NCBI GenBank assembly: GCA_907165065.1
Contig: OU015525.1
Span: forward strand, 825,754 to 889,753
Source: Caprimulgus europaeus
Lineage: Eukaryota > Chordata > Aves > Caprimulgiformes > Caprimulgidae
Direction: 5' to 3'
DNA: 64,000 bases
Position 1 is the stretch's first letter. The number at the start of each line of letters is the position of its first letter. The position numbers and the translations under genes were made by a program. Under the pieces are notes generated by a model. It saw only the letters and a list, made by a program, of their open reading frames with translations, did no database searches and was not told where the DNA came from. Shown piece after piece: positions 1-9,865 of this stretch.

Positions 1-495
1 GGGGAGCTGGCTGAGGTTGCAGAGCAACGGGCCGAGCTGAGCCGGTGGCCGGGGCTGGCTCAGCGCCTGGAGAAGCGGCTCCATCCCGGTCCCGCGCTCC
101 CGCAGGCCCCACAGCACCCGCCGCGCCGCTCCGCGCTCCCGGCAGAGGTTGGCCAGCAGCCCGCAGGCCGGCCCGCCCGGTAACAGCTCCAGCAGCGCGG
201 GGAGCGCGGCCAGCAGCGGCTCACGGGCCGCCGGCTCGGCGGACAGGTTGACCAGGCAGCTCAACGCCTCCCGGGCCGCCGGTGGCTGCGGGCCCGGCCC
301 CGCCGCCAGCTCCAGCAAAGCCGTGAGGACCGCGGGTCGCTCCGCCAGCAGCCGCCGTCCCGCCGCGCTCCCCGACAGCGCCAGCGCCGCTTCCGCCGCG
401 CCCGCCTGCGCCGCCGCGCCCGCCCCTGGGCCCAGCAGCGCTGCCAGCTCCGCCACCGCCGCCTCGGCCGCCGCCATCACCGGCGCCTCCGACAT
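1..495 (-). CDS. HGH1: HGH1 homolog, first coding exon (partial; gene continues past the left edge)
   Basis: HGH1 (FAM203/BRP16) is a cytosolic armadillo-type helical repeat protein; in yeast its counterpart works with the chaperonin TRiC in folding elongation factor 2. Read on the minus strand from the ATG at 495-493, the frame is open for 165 codons to the window edge. It starts MSEAPVMAAAEAAVAEL and continues as Ala/Leu-rich helices with the repeat-like phrases LVNLSAEP, LLANLCRER and PLLCNLSQ, which match the layout of mammalian HGH1 (LVNLAADP, ALANLSREP, PLLSNLSQ). The ATG lies just downstream of a CCAAT/GC-box promoter, and its place next to MAF1 matches human 8q24.3. Codon use is extremely GC-rich. 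The identification rests on remembered family sequence; the rest of the gene is outside the window. Confidence 0.82.
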   Translation of the reverse strand, partial: MSEAPVMAAAEAAVAELAALLGPGAGAAAQAGAAEAALALSGSAAGRRLLAERPAVLTALLELAAGPGPQPPAAREALSCLVNLSAEPAAREPLLAALPALLELLPGGPACGLLANLCRERGAARRVLWGLRERGTGMEPLLQALSQPRPPAQLGPLLCNLSQLP

Positions 496-600
496 GGCGG
501 GCGTCGCTTAGCAACCGCCTGGACGCCTCGTGAAGATGGGCGGGTGCGAAAGCCAATGAGCGCTGAGGAGGCGGGGCTATGGGGTGGGTGAACCAATGGG
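496..600 (-). promoter_or_regulatory. HGH1 promoter, TATA-less with two CCAAT boxes and a GC box
   Basis: Immediately upstream of the HGH1 ATG on the minus strand there are CCAAT motifs at 553-557 and 593-597 and a GC box (gaggcggggct) near 568-578. No TATA box is seen. This fits a housekeeping CpG-island promoter. The start of transcription cannot be placed. Confidence 0.6.
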
Positions 601-754
601 CTGCAGAGGAGCTGGCAAAGGGGAGGGCTCGGCGGAGAAAGGGGTTCTGGGAATGGAGGGTCGAGCGGCGTGCATGGGCCACGCCCTCTAGCCACGCCCA
701 TCGGTGGGCCACGCCCCCTGGTCATGCGGCGACGCCGGGTCCTAGTGCGGGTCC

Positions 755-1035
755 GGAGGGACACGGGTGGAGGGTGGTGGGGAGGACACGGGTGGGGAGG
801 ACATGGGTGTCTGTGGGAGGGTGGTGGGGAGAGACACAGGTGTCTGTGGGAGGGTGGTGGGAGGGACATGGATGTCCCGTGGGAGGGACATGGGTGGGGA
901 GGGACACGGGTGTCCCGTGGGAGGGTGGTGGGAGGGACACGGGTGTCCCGTGGGAGGGTGGTGGGGAGGACACGGGTGTCTCGTGGGAGGGTGGTGGGGA
1001 GGACACGGGTGTCCCGTGGGAGGGACACGGGTGGG
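755..1035. repeat. Minisatellite, about 33-bp unit
   Basis: Tandem, imperfect copies of a G-rich unit containing gacacgggtgtcccgtggg followed by agggtggtggggag. It creates several spurious overlapping open frames. No gene is seen between here and the AT-rich tract at 1240. Confidence 0.85.
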
Positions 1036-1239
1036 GAAGGACTCTGTTTGTGCCGCCCCAGGCCCAGGCTGGGGTGACAGGTGACCCGGGACACCCAATG
1101 GTGACGTGGGGGGAGGTTGGGGGTGTGTGGGGGGGTCCCCTCTCGGCACTGGGGGTCCCACGGGCAAAGCCCTGGTTCTTGGGAGCGAGGAGGTGATGCC
1201 TTGACCGTCCCACGCACCGCGGGGAGGGTGGCTTCGCCC

Positions 1240-1345
1240 CTTCCTTTGATTTTTAATTAATAATTTAAAAACATTATTAATAAAATTAATTAATTAATTA
1301 ATTAAAATATTATGATACTAATTAATAATAATAAATCTTCATTTT
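1240..1345. repeat. AT-rich tract with (TTAA)n core
   Basis: About 100 bases of almost pure A/T in a GC-rich window, including repeated taat/ttaa. It stands out in base composition and is otherwise featureless. Confidence 0.8.
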
Positions 1346-1431
1346 TTTTTACTTCTTCCTTTGGTGCCTCAGCACCCCCGGGGCAGGAGAGGGGCTCTGG
1401 GTGCCGGATCACCGCAGCCCCATCTCCCTTC

Positions 1432-1545
1432 CCGGTGGTGTTCCCAGTGTTCCCGGTGTTCCCAGTGTTCCCAGTGGTGTTCCCAGTGGTGTTCCCGGTG
1501 TTCCCGGTGGAGTTCCTGGTGTTCCCGGTGTTCCTGGTGCCGCAG
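1432..1545. repeat. Minisatellite of the 9-bp type gttcccagt
   Basis: Runs of gttcccagt/gttcccggt and ggtgttccc, imperfect. The open frames across it are repeat translations. Confidence 0.8.
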
Positions 1546-1732
1546 GACTCAGCAGAGCCGGGATTCCCGGGTACGACGCCGCCGGGAACCGGGGAAGGTC
1601 CCCGGAAGCTCCGGCTCGGGGAGGTTGCCCCGGAGATACCCGGGACCGAGCCCAGAACTAGAAAATACCCCCCGGGAACGGGGCAAAAACCCCCGGGGTG
1701 GTTGGAGGGGGAACGGAGTGGGGAAATGGAGA

Positions 1733-2245
1733 ACAAGGAGAGAAAATAGAGAATAAACCAATAAAATAGAGAATAAAGAGAGAAAATAGAAAATAAAGAG
1801 ATAAAATAAAGAATAAAGAGAGAAAATAGAGAATAAACCAATAAAATAGAGAATAAAACAATAAAATAGAGAATAAAGAGAGAAAATGGAAAATAAAGAG
1901 ATAAAATAGAGAATAAAGAGAGAAAATAGAGAATGAAGAGATAAAATAGAGGATAAAGAGATAAAATAGAGAAGAAAGAGAGAAAATAGAGAATGGAGAG
2001 ATAAAATAGAGAGATAACATAGAGAATAAAGAGACAAAATAGAGGATAAAATGATAAAATATAGAAAGAAGTGATAAAAGAGGATAAAATGAAAAAAGAG
2101 GATAGAGTAATAAAATAGAGAATAAAGTGAGAAAATAGAGGATAAAATCATAAAATAAAGGATAAAATGATAAAATAGAGAATAAAGTGATAGATGAGAA
2201 AGGGATAAACTGAAGGATAAAGCGATAAAAGAGAGAACAAAGCGA
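1733..2245. repeat. A-rich minisatellite, aaatagagaataaagag type
   Basis: About 500 bases built from imperfect units of 10-20 bases (aaatagagaataaagagag, gataaaatagag). It holds many AATAAA hexamers that are part of the repeat and should not be taken as poly(A) signals. Confidence 0.9.
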
Positions 2246-2379
2246 TAACTGGAAGTGAGGACAGAGCCCAGACGCTCGCGGGCACCCGCTGCTGCCGCCT
2301 GGGCGGGGACACGGGCAGTGACATCCCGGAGGGACGCTGGAAGAAATAAAACGTTTAGAAACCAACCCCGACCGCGGGG

Positions 2380-3066
2380 CCAGCGGGGCGGGATCGAACG
2401 GCTCACACCGGGATCGAACGGCTCACACCGGGATCGTCCCGTTCACACCGGGATCGCCCGGCTCACACCGGGATCGAACGGCTCACACCGGGATCGTCCC
2501 GCTCACACCGGGATCGCCCGGCTCACACCGGGATCGAACGGCTCACACCGGGATCGTCCCGCTTACACCGGGACCGCCCGGCTCACACCGGGATCGAACG
2601 GCTCACACCGGGATCGTCCCGCTCACACTGGGATCGCCCCGTTCACACCGGGATCGCCCCGTTCACACCGGGATCGATCACCCGGCTCACACCAGGATCG
2701 TCCCGCTCACACCGGGACCGCCCGGCTCACACCGGGATCGTCCCGTTCACACCAGGACCGCCCGGCTCACACCGGGATCGTCCTGCTCACACCGGGATCG
2801 CCCCGTTCACACCGGGACCGCCCGGTTCACACCGGGATCGATCACCCGGCTCACACCAGGATCGTCCCGCTCACACCGGGACCGCCCGGCTCACACCGGG
2901 ATCGTCCCGCTCACACCGGGATCGTCCCGTTCACACCAGGATCGCCCGGCTCACACCGGGATCGTCCCGCTCACACCGGGATCATCCCGTTCACACCAGG
3001 ATCGCCCGGCTCACACCGGGATCAATCACCCGGCTCACATCGGGATTGTCTCGCTCACACCGGGTA
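2380..3066. repeat. Minisatellite, 19-21-bp unit with TCACACCGGGATCG core
   Basis: About 35 tandem copies of gctcacaccgggatcgcccg with small changes (aacg, tccc, cccc tails), giving a long open frame of SHRDRP repeats. It ends just before a short unassigned stretch (3067-3195). Confidence 0.92.
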
Positions 3067-3196
3067 ATGAACCGTCACGGCCACGGCTCAGAGCCGGTCC
3101 AGCACCGTGTCCCTCCCCGGGCTGTGCCGCAGGGATGTGACCCACCGAGAGAGGGTGAGGGGGTCCCACAGCCCGGACTGACCGTGGTCCCCTGGT

Positions 3197-3445
3197 CCAT
3201 GGAATGATGGAGTCACTTTGGTTGGAAAAGATCCTCGGGATCATGGAGTCCAACCATGACCCCAGCACTGCCCAGTCCCCACTGACCCATGTCCCTCAGC
3301 ACTGTGTCTGCACGACTCTTCAATCCCTCCAGGGATGGGGACTCCACCACTGCCCTGGGCAACCCCTTCCAATGCCTCAGAACCCTTTCAGCAAAGAAAT
3401 TCTTCCTCACATCCTATCTCAGCTGCCCTGGGCAAACAAAAAGCC
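3197..3445 (-). mobile_element. CR1 LINE, 3' fragment (end of ORF2 plus 3' UTR)
   Basis: On the minus strand the fragment encodes the CR1 ORF2 tail ([17 protein letters not shown], then [13 protein letters not shown]), followed by the CR1 3' region with the typical gagtccaaccatgaccc sequence. It is 5'-truncated, as is usual for CR1. Confidence 0.85.
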
Positions 3446-3815
3446 CAGGAGACCAAGGGTCTGTGGCTTTAAATAAGGATTTGGCAAATCATGAACTTGG
3501 TGGAAGAATGAGAATTGGTGAGAACCAGAGAATCCCAGACTGGTTTGGGTTGGAAGGGACCTTAAAGCTCATCCAGTCCCAACCCCCCTGCCAGCAGCAA
3601 GGACACCTTCCACTAGACCAGGTTGCTCAAAGCCTCATCCAACCTGGCCCAGAACACTTCCAGGGAGGAGCAGCCACAGCTTCTCTGCCCAACCTGGGCC
3701 AGGGTCTCACCACCCTCACACCAAACAATTTCTTCCTCACATCTCAGCTCCAGCTCCCCTCTGCCACTTTCAAGCCATCACCCCCTGTTCTGTCACTCCC
3801 TGCCCTTGGCCAAAG
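3446..3815 (-). mobile_element. CR1 LINE 3' fragment, joined to a recurrent non-CR1 spacer
   Basis: The first about 80 bases (ggatttggcaaatcatgaac onward) recur near 26190 and 30170. They are followed by a CR1 3' end with gggttggaagggacctt and ccaacccccctgccagcag, read on the minus strand. Similar CR1 tails recur at 8150, 15900 and 25200. Confidence 0.8.
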
Positions 3816-3822
3816 CCCTTCC

Positions 3823-4076
3823 TGTCCTGGTTTCACTAGGACACAGTTAATGTTCTTCCCAGGAGCCAGAAGAGCTGGGGTTTGGTTTCCATGTGGGATT
3901 TGTTAGAAGAACGTTGATGATGTGCTGATGTTTTGAGTTGCCGCTGGAAGTCCAAGGACGTTGCGTTTTGCCAGTCTGCAAAGTCCCCCTCCAATTCTCT
4001 CCCCTGTTCCCTGGGTGAGGGGGGGAGCGAGCGAGCGGCTGCGTTTGGCTGCAGCCAGAGGAGTGAAACCACCACA
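3823..4076 (+). mobile_element. Truncated solo LTR, avian ERVL-like family
   Basis: It begins tgtcctggtttcactagg and ends gaaaccaccaca, the termini shared by the other LTRs in this window. The middle of the LTR is missing. No retroviral genes are associated. No clear target-site duplication is seen. Confidence 0.75.
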
Positions 4077-4600
4077 CTGTGCCCCCTCTTGGCCATGGAG
4101 CTGTTGCCCCCAACTCTCTGAAGAACCAAGGAACACCCAGTCTGGTCACACCACACTGGATGATGAGCTGGTGGTACCCAGCTGGAGCACCAGCACCACC
4201 AGAAGCTGTGGTGGTGGTGGGGACCAGTGACCACACTGGGAGGGTGGGAGGGACACGGGGCAGTGCCCAGCACCCACCGGTGGGCACCTGGAAGCCGGGA
4301 GCTCCGCGGTGCCACGGCACTGGGCAGAGCCAGAGCTCACCCCAAAGCCCCTCCCAGCTCCCACTGCCCCACGGTGCCCAGGGCTGGCAGCTGGACAAGG
4401 GACACTTTGGTGGCACCCGCCAGCAGTGGCCACAACCTCCAGCACATCCCAGGGGGGCTCCCAGGTGCCACCAGGACCAAGAGAGCTGTGTGACCCCCCC
4501 ACCCCGGTGCATCCCCCAGCGCCGATGCCACCACCTGTGACCGCAGCGGGACGGGCTCCCCCCACCCGGTGTCCCCAAAGGAAGGGGGGACAAGTGACAG
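4077..4600. other. Gene-free stretch
   Basis: GC-rich single-copy-looking sequence between the truncated LTR and the presumed MAF1 poly(A) site. Open frames on both strands are present but look like composition effects. Nothing else is supported. Confidence 0.5.
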
Positions 4601-6919
4601 AAAAACTTTATTGGTGCCAGGACACATCGCTACGCTGCCACGTCCAGGGTCCCTGCTGGGGTGGGGGGGTCAAAGGGGGGGGGTGGGCAGCCAAGGGGTG
4701 GGGCCAAACCCTGCTCCCACTCCACAGGGATCCGGGGAGCTGTGGGGGTCCCGGGAGCTACGGTGGGGGAAGGGGGGAGGGCGGTGGGAGCTGGAGGTGA
4801 ACCCCCCCCCATCCTGGGGTGGCAGGGGGGGCTCAGGTCTGTCCCCAGGAGTGACAAGGGACAAAGCCCAACTTCAACCCAAAGTTCTGAGGAGTGACAG
4901 CAGCGAGAGGGGCTGGGGTGGTGTCACCACGCTGCCACCGGCGCTGCCTCTGCGCCCTCAGCACCGGGGGAAGGATGAGGCTGTGTCTGTCTGTCTGTCT
5001 GTCTGCCTGTCTGTGTCTGCCTGTGTGTCTGTTTGCCTGCCTGTCTGTCTGTCTGCCTGTGTGTCTGCCTGTCTGTCTGTCTGCCTGTCTCTCCCTGTCT
5101 GCCTGCCTGTCTGTCTGCGTCTGTCTGTCTGCCTGCCTGTCTGTCTGCGTCTGTCTGTCTGCGTCTGTCTGTCTGCCTGTCTGTCTGTCTGTCTGCGTCT
5201 GTCTGTCTGCCTGCCTGTCTGTCTGCGTCTGTCTGTCTGCCTGCCTGTCTGTCTGCGTCTGTCTGTCTGCGTCTGTCTGTCTGCCTGCCTGTCTGTCTGT
5301 CTGTCTGCCTGTCTGTCTGCATCTGTCTGCCTGCATCTGTCTGCCTGCCTGTCTGTCTGCCTGCCTGCCTGTCTGTGTCTGTCTGCCTGCCTGCCTGTCT
5401 GTCTGCCTGCCTGTCTGTCTGTCTCTGGCTGTCTGTCTGTCTGCCTGCCTGCCTGTCTGTCTGCCTGCCTGTCTGTCTGCCTGCCTGTCTGTCTGCCTGT
5501 CTGCCTGCCTGCCTGTCTGTGTCTGCCTGTCTGTGTCTGCCTGTCTGTCTGCCTGCCTGTCTGCCTGTCTGTGTCTGTCTGTCTGTCTGCCTGTGTCTGT
5601 CTGTCTGTCTGCCTTCCCTCTGCACCCCAAGCTCCCACCTTGGCCTCACCAGGGGCTGGAACATCACCTGGAGCTTCTTTCCTTGTGAGGCTGTGGGGCA
5701 GCCCCACGGTGAGGAGCATCCCCAGCTTTGGGGTCTCCACTCCACCTCCAGCCTCTCCCCAAATCCACCCCACTCCCAGTGGGGAGAGGGAGACCCCCAC
5801 AACCCCCCAAATCAAGAGGGGCAGGGGGTGTGCAGGCAGCCCTGGGTGGGATGAGGAGCTTCTTAGGGCTGGTTTTGGGGGGCAGGAGGTGGTTGGAGGC
5901 AGCTGAGATGCTGTGGTGGCCCCTTCTCCTCGCTCCCTGCTCAGCTGAGCTCTCCCTGCCCTGAAATACAGGGGGGGGGGAAAACTGACCCCCCAAAATT
6001 CTGGGTGCTTGGGCAGAGAAGAGGCTTTGCCCCCACAATGGCTGAGTGAGGGGACGGAGAGAACAGGGGGGAGATGTGGTTGAACCAAAATCTGGGCTCT
6101 GAGCTCACCCCCAACACAAAACCAGACACCCCAGCACCCGAAATGGGGGGGTCTGGACCCCAACACTGCGGCCACCGCGCTGCAAACAGCCCAAAGTCAC
6201 CCGTGGGGTGGACACAAACCTCAGTAAACCCACGGGAGGTGAGGGGTTGAGGTGGCCACTCCGGTGTTCACCCGCTCAGGGGGACCCTTTGGTGCCACCC
6301 AACACAGAAGAAAATGAAACAAGCAACAAAACCAAACAAAAAAAACCTGGAAAAAATAAAAATGAATCCAAAAGCCGGGGGGGGGAGGGGAGAGCAAAGC
6401 AAACCCCACTGAAACAAACGGACTCTGGTGTGGGGGGAGCTGGGGACAGTCTGTGGGGACATCCAGCCACGCTGCTTCCAGAGGAGCCCGGGGGAGGGGG
6501 TTTCCCTCCAGGGCTGCTGGTGCTGTGGCCGGACAGACGGACGGACAGGGCTGTTCCTTGGGTCAGAACCAGGACAGGAAAGTGCTGGAGGGAGATCCAC
6601 GAGGAGTCTGTGGGTCAGTGCAGCCAAGGAGAGGAGCGATAAAGTGCAGCAAAGCTTCTCGGAGCTCCCACACCACTGTCCGGCCAAACCCTGCTCCGTG
6701 TCACAGCGAGCCCCCCACGGACACGGCAGCGTGGGGTGGGGTGAGCTGGGGGGGTGGGGTGTGGGGCAAAGGGGGGGTTGGCCGGCAGCACCAGCGCTGT
6801 CAGTCCGCCGCGCTCCGAGGTGCCGGGGGGTCTCCAGTGTATGGGCCGGGCAGAGCGGGGCTGAGGGGACGTGGAGGAGCCGGGAGCTGCTTCAGCACCT
6901 CGGGGTCCTTCTGGGAACC
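4601..6919 (-). other. MAF1: Probable MAF1 3' UTR and polyadenylation signal
   Basis: Downstream of the MAF1 stop (6922-6920) the first AATAAA found on the minus strand lies near 4605-4612 (plus strand tttatt). The stretch in between has no other gene. Its outer parts look single-copy, and it is interrupted by the CTGT/CTGC microsatellite at 4982-5615. A UTR of about 2.3 kb is long for MAF1, so a shorter transcript using a non-canonical signal is possible. Confidence 0.45.
4982..5615. repeat. (CTGT)n/(CTGC)n microsatellite, about 630 bp
   Basis: Continuous ctgt and ctgc tetranucleotides with occasional gtgt and gcgt variants and higher-order blocks. Because the unit is 4 bases, all three frames stay open for more than 250 codons; these are not genes. 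It would lie inside the MAF1 3' UTR if the distal poly(A) site is used. Confidence 0.95.
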
Positions 6920-9804
6920 TCACATGCAAATAACTTGCAGCCTGGAAGGGAAGACACAGGGGTCACGGCTCTGGAGCTGTGAGGAAGAGAGGGGAGCACG
7001 GAGTGAGGGGCACTGAAGGAGCAGCTGGAGCGCTGAGCCACGTGCCCGAGGCAGCCGAGCGGGAACCTGGCAGCCCTTGTCCCCTGTACCCACAGAAACC
7101 AGAGCATCACTCCTTGTCCTGCTTCTGCTAGGACAGAGTTAATGTTCTTCTTAATGTTCTTCTGTGGTTTGGTTTCCATGTGGGATTTGTTAGGAGAAGA
7201 ACGTTGATGATGTGCTGATGTTTTGAGTTGCTGCTGGCAGTCCAAGGCCGTTGCGTTTTGCCAGTCTGCAAGTGCAAAGGACTGGGAGGGGGCAGCACAG
7301 TGATTAGCAAACCCCAAATTGGCACTGGGCTCTGCCAAGGAGATGTTCCATCTCCTGTCCCCCATGGGCAGGACATGAGCCAGGGCTGAGGGAGAGCTGG
7401 GGATTCTCTCGGGGCTGGCTCGGGCTCTGGCTCTCCCGGGGTTGCGGTTTGGGTTTGGGGACTGTCTGTGCTCCGGGATCGCTGGCTGGGACAGGCTGGG
7501 CACCGCTCGGCGGGTGGTGAGCAGTGGCACTGGGAAGCACTCAGTTGCTTATTCTATTATTACTGTTGTTATTGTTATTATTATTAATATTATTATCATT
7601 ATCATCATTATTTTATCTCAATTAGTCAATTGTTTTTCTCTCAACCCAGCAGTTTTCTCACTTTTCCCTTCCAATTCTCTCCCCTGTTCCCTGGCTGAGG
7701 GGAGAGCGAGCGAGCGGCTGCGTTTGGCTGCAGCCAGAGGAGTGAAACCACCACACTCCCCTGGGAGCAGACCCCCCCCCCCCCCCCCCCCCGAGCACAC
7801 TCACCTCTCCTCCTCGATGCTCCCGCTCTCGGGGTCACCCGTGTCCCTCTTCTCCTCCACGTCCTCCTCCCCAAGGTCCATGTCCAGCTCGGTGCCGGGT
7901 TCCGAGCGCGAGTAGGCGTACCCGCTGCGGGAGGAACGGAGCAGGGGGTGAGCACCCGGCTGCACCCTCCTGGGAGGGGACACCCTGCTCCTCTCTGGTG
8001 GGATCAGATCCCTGCTGGGAATCCCAGCATCCAAATGCATCCCGTGGGAAGGAGGAGCCATGGGCAGTGCCCCCCAAGGGGTTCCAGCCCCACATAGGTG
8101 CCCCCCTCTGCTCCTGGGAGCAGCAGGCTGGTGCTGGGTGAAGAGGAATAGAAACCCAGACCAGTTTGGGTTGGGAGGGACCTCAAAGCTCATCCAGTGC
8201 CAACCCCCCTGCCAGCAGCAGGGACACCTTCCACCAGACCAGGTTGCTCAAAGCCTCATCCAACCTGGCCCAGAACACTTCCAGGGAGGAGCAGCCACAG
8301 CTTCTCTGGCCAACCTGGGCCAGGGTCTCACCACCCTCACACCAAAGAATTTCTTCTTCACATCTCAGCTCCAGCTCCCCTCTTTCAGCTCAAAGCCATT
8401 TCCCTTGTCCTGTCACCCCTTCCTTGGGAGCAGGGCTCCCTTTGGATTGTCCCTCAGCCCCGAGCGGTGACGTGTGACTGGGGAAGGACCTGGTTAACCT
8501 CAGCTCTCCCTGGCAAACCTGGTGTGTGGGCAACGGTGCCAGGGGGGCAGCTCCCCAGCAGGAACCTCCCTTGGCCAGATCCAGGGGGGGACAAAGGCTC
8601 CTCCCCTGGAGGGACAGGGCTTGCAAACAGGCAACATTGATTTTTGGGGTGATTTCAGAGATATTATGTGCCTTGAGAGCATGAAAAGGAGGCTGAGGGG
8701 AGACCTTCTGGCTCTGTCCAAGTCCCTTGGAGGAGGGTGCAGAGAGGTGGGGGTGGGTCTGTTCCACCAAGGACCAAGGGACAGGACAAGAGGAAATGGG
8801 CTCCAGTTGTGGCCAGGGCAGTTGAGATGGGATGTGAGGAAGAATTTCTTTGCTGAAAGGGTTCTGAGGCATTGGAAGGGGTTGCCCAGGGCAGTGGTGG
8901 AGTCCCCATCCCTGGAGGGATTGAAGAGTCGTGTAGACACAGGGCTGAGGGACAGGGGTCAGTGGGGACTGGGCAGTGTTGGGGTCATGATGGGACTCCA
9001 TGAGCTCAAAGGGCTTTTCCCATCCAGGTAATTCTGGGATTCTGGGACTCTGACCTGATGGACCGACAGGTGAAGAAGACAATCCGCTTCAGCCTCTTGT
9101 TGTAGAAGAAGTAGTTGAAGGACCAGAGGCTGCCATCCTCTCCAAAAGGATCTGAATCCAGGTCGGGGTTGTAGCTGGAACAGGAAGCAGAGGGATGAGA
9201 AACACGAGCCAGGGCTCAGCAGTCACCAGCCAGGAGCCACAGCGGGTCCTCAGCCTGGCTCTGGCAGGACAGCAAGAGCCAGCCAGCACCACTGCTGCTT
9301 GGGGGACAGACTGAAGGGAAAAATCGATAGAAGGAAGGAATTAGGATGGAAGAATGGACAGAAAAATGAAAAAAACATGGAAAAAACCCCACAACTTTGT
9401 CCAGGTTTCACTAGGACACAGTTAATGTTCATCTCAGGAGCCAGAAGAGCTGGGGTTTGGTTTCCATGTGGGATTTGTTAGGAGAAGAACGTTGATGATG
9501 TGCTGATGTTTTGAGTTGCTGCTGGCAGTCCAAGGCCGTTGCGTTTTGCCAGTCTGCAAGTGCAAAGGACTGGGAGGGGGCAGCGCAGTCATTAGCAAAC
9601 CCCAAATTGGCACTGGGCTCTGCCAAGGAGATGTTCCATCTCCTGTCCCCCATGGGCAGGACATGAGCCAGGGCTGAGGGAGAGCTGGGGACTCTCTCGG
9701 GGATCACTCAGGCTCTCAGGATTGTGATTTGGGTTCAGGGGTCTTTTTCACTCCTCTGGGATCATTATTGGTAGGTGGTGAGCAATTAACTGGGCATCAC
9801 TCAC

Positions 9805-9865
<61 letters not shown>

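Noticed and set aside
1733..2245. Many AATAAA hexamers as poly(A) signals
   Set aside because: They are part of an A-rich minisatellite and no gene ends there on the plus strand.
2380..3066. Possible tRNA B-box-like ggatcgaac motifs
   Set aside because: They belong to a 20-bp minisatellite and no A box or cloverleaf is present.
4569..6175. Cys/Leu/Ser- and Asp/Arg/Gln-rich frames of 260-445 codons
   Set aside because: A tetranucleotide repeat keeps all frames open; no real protein features.
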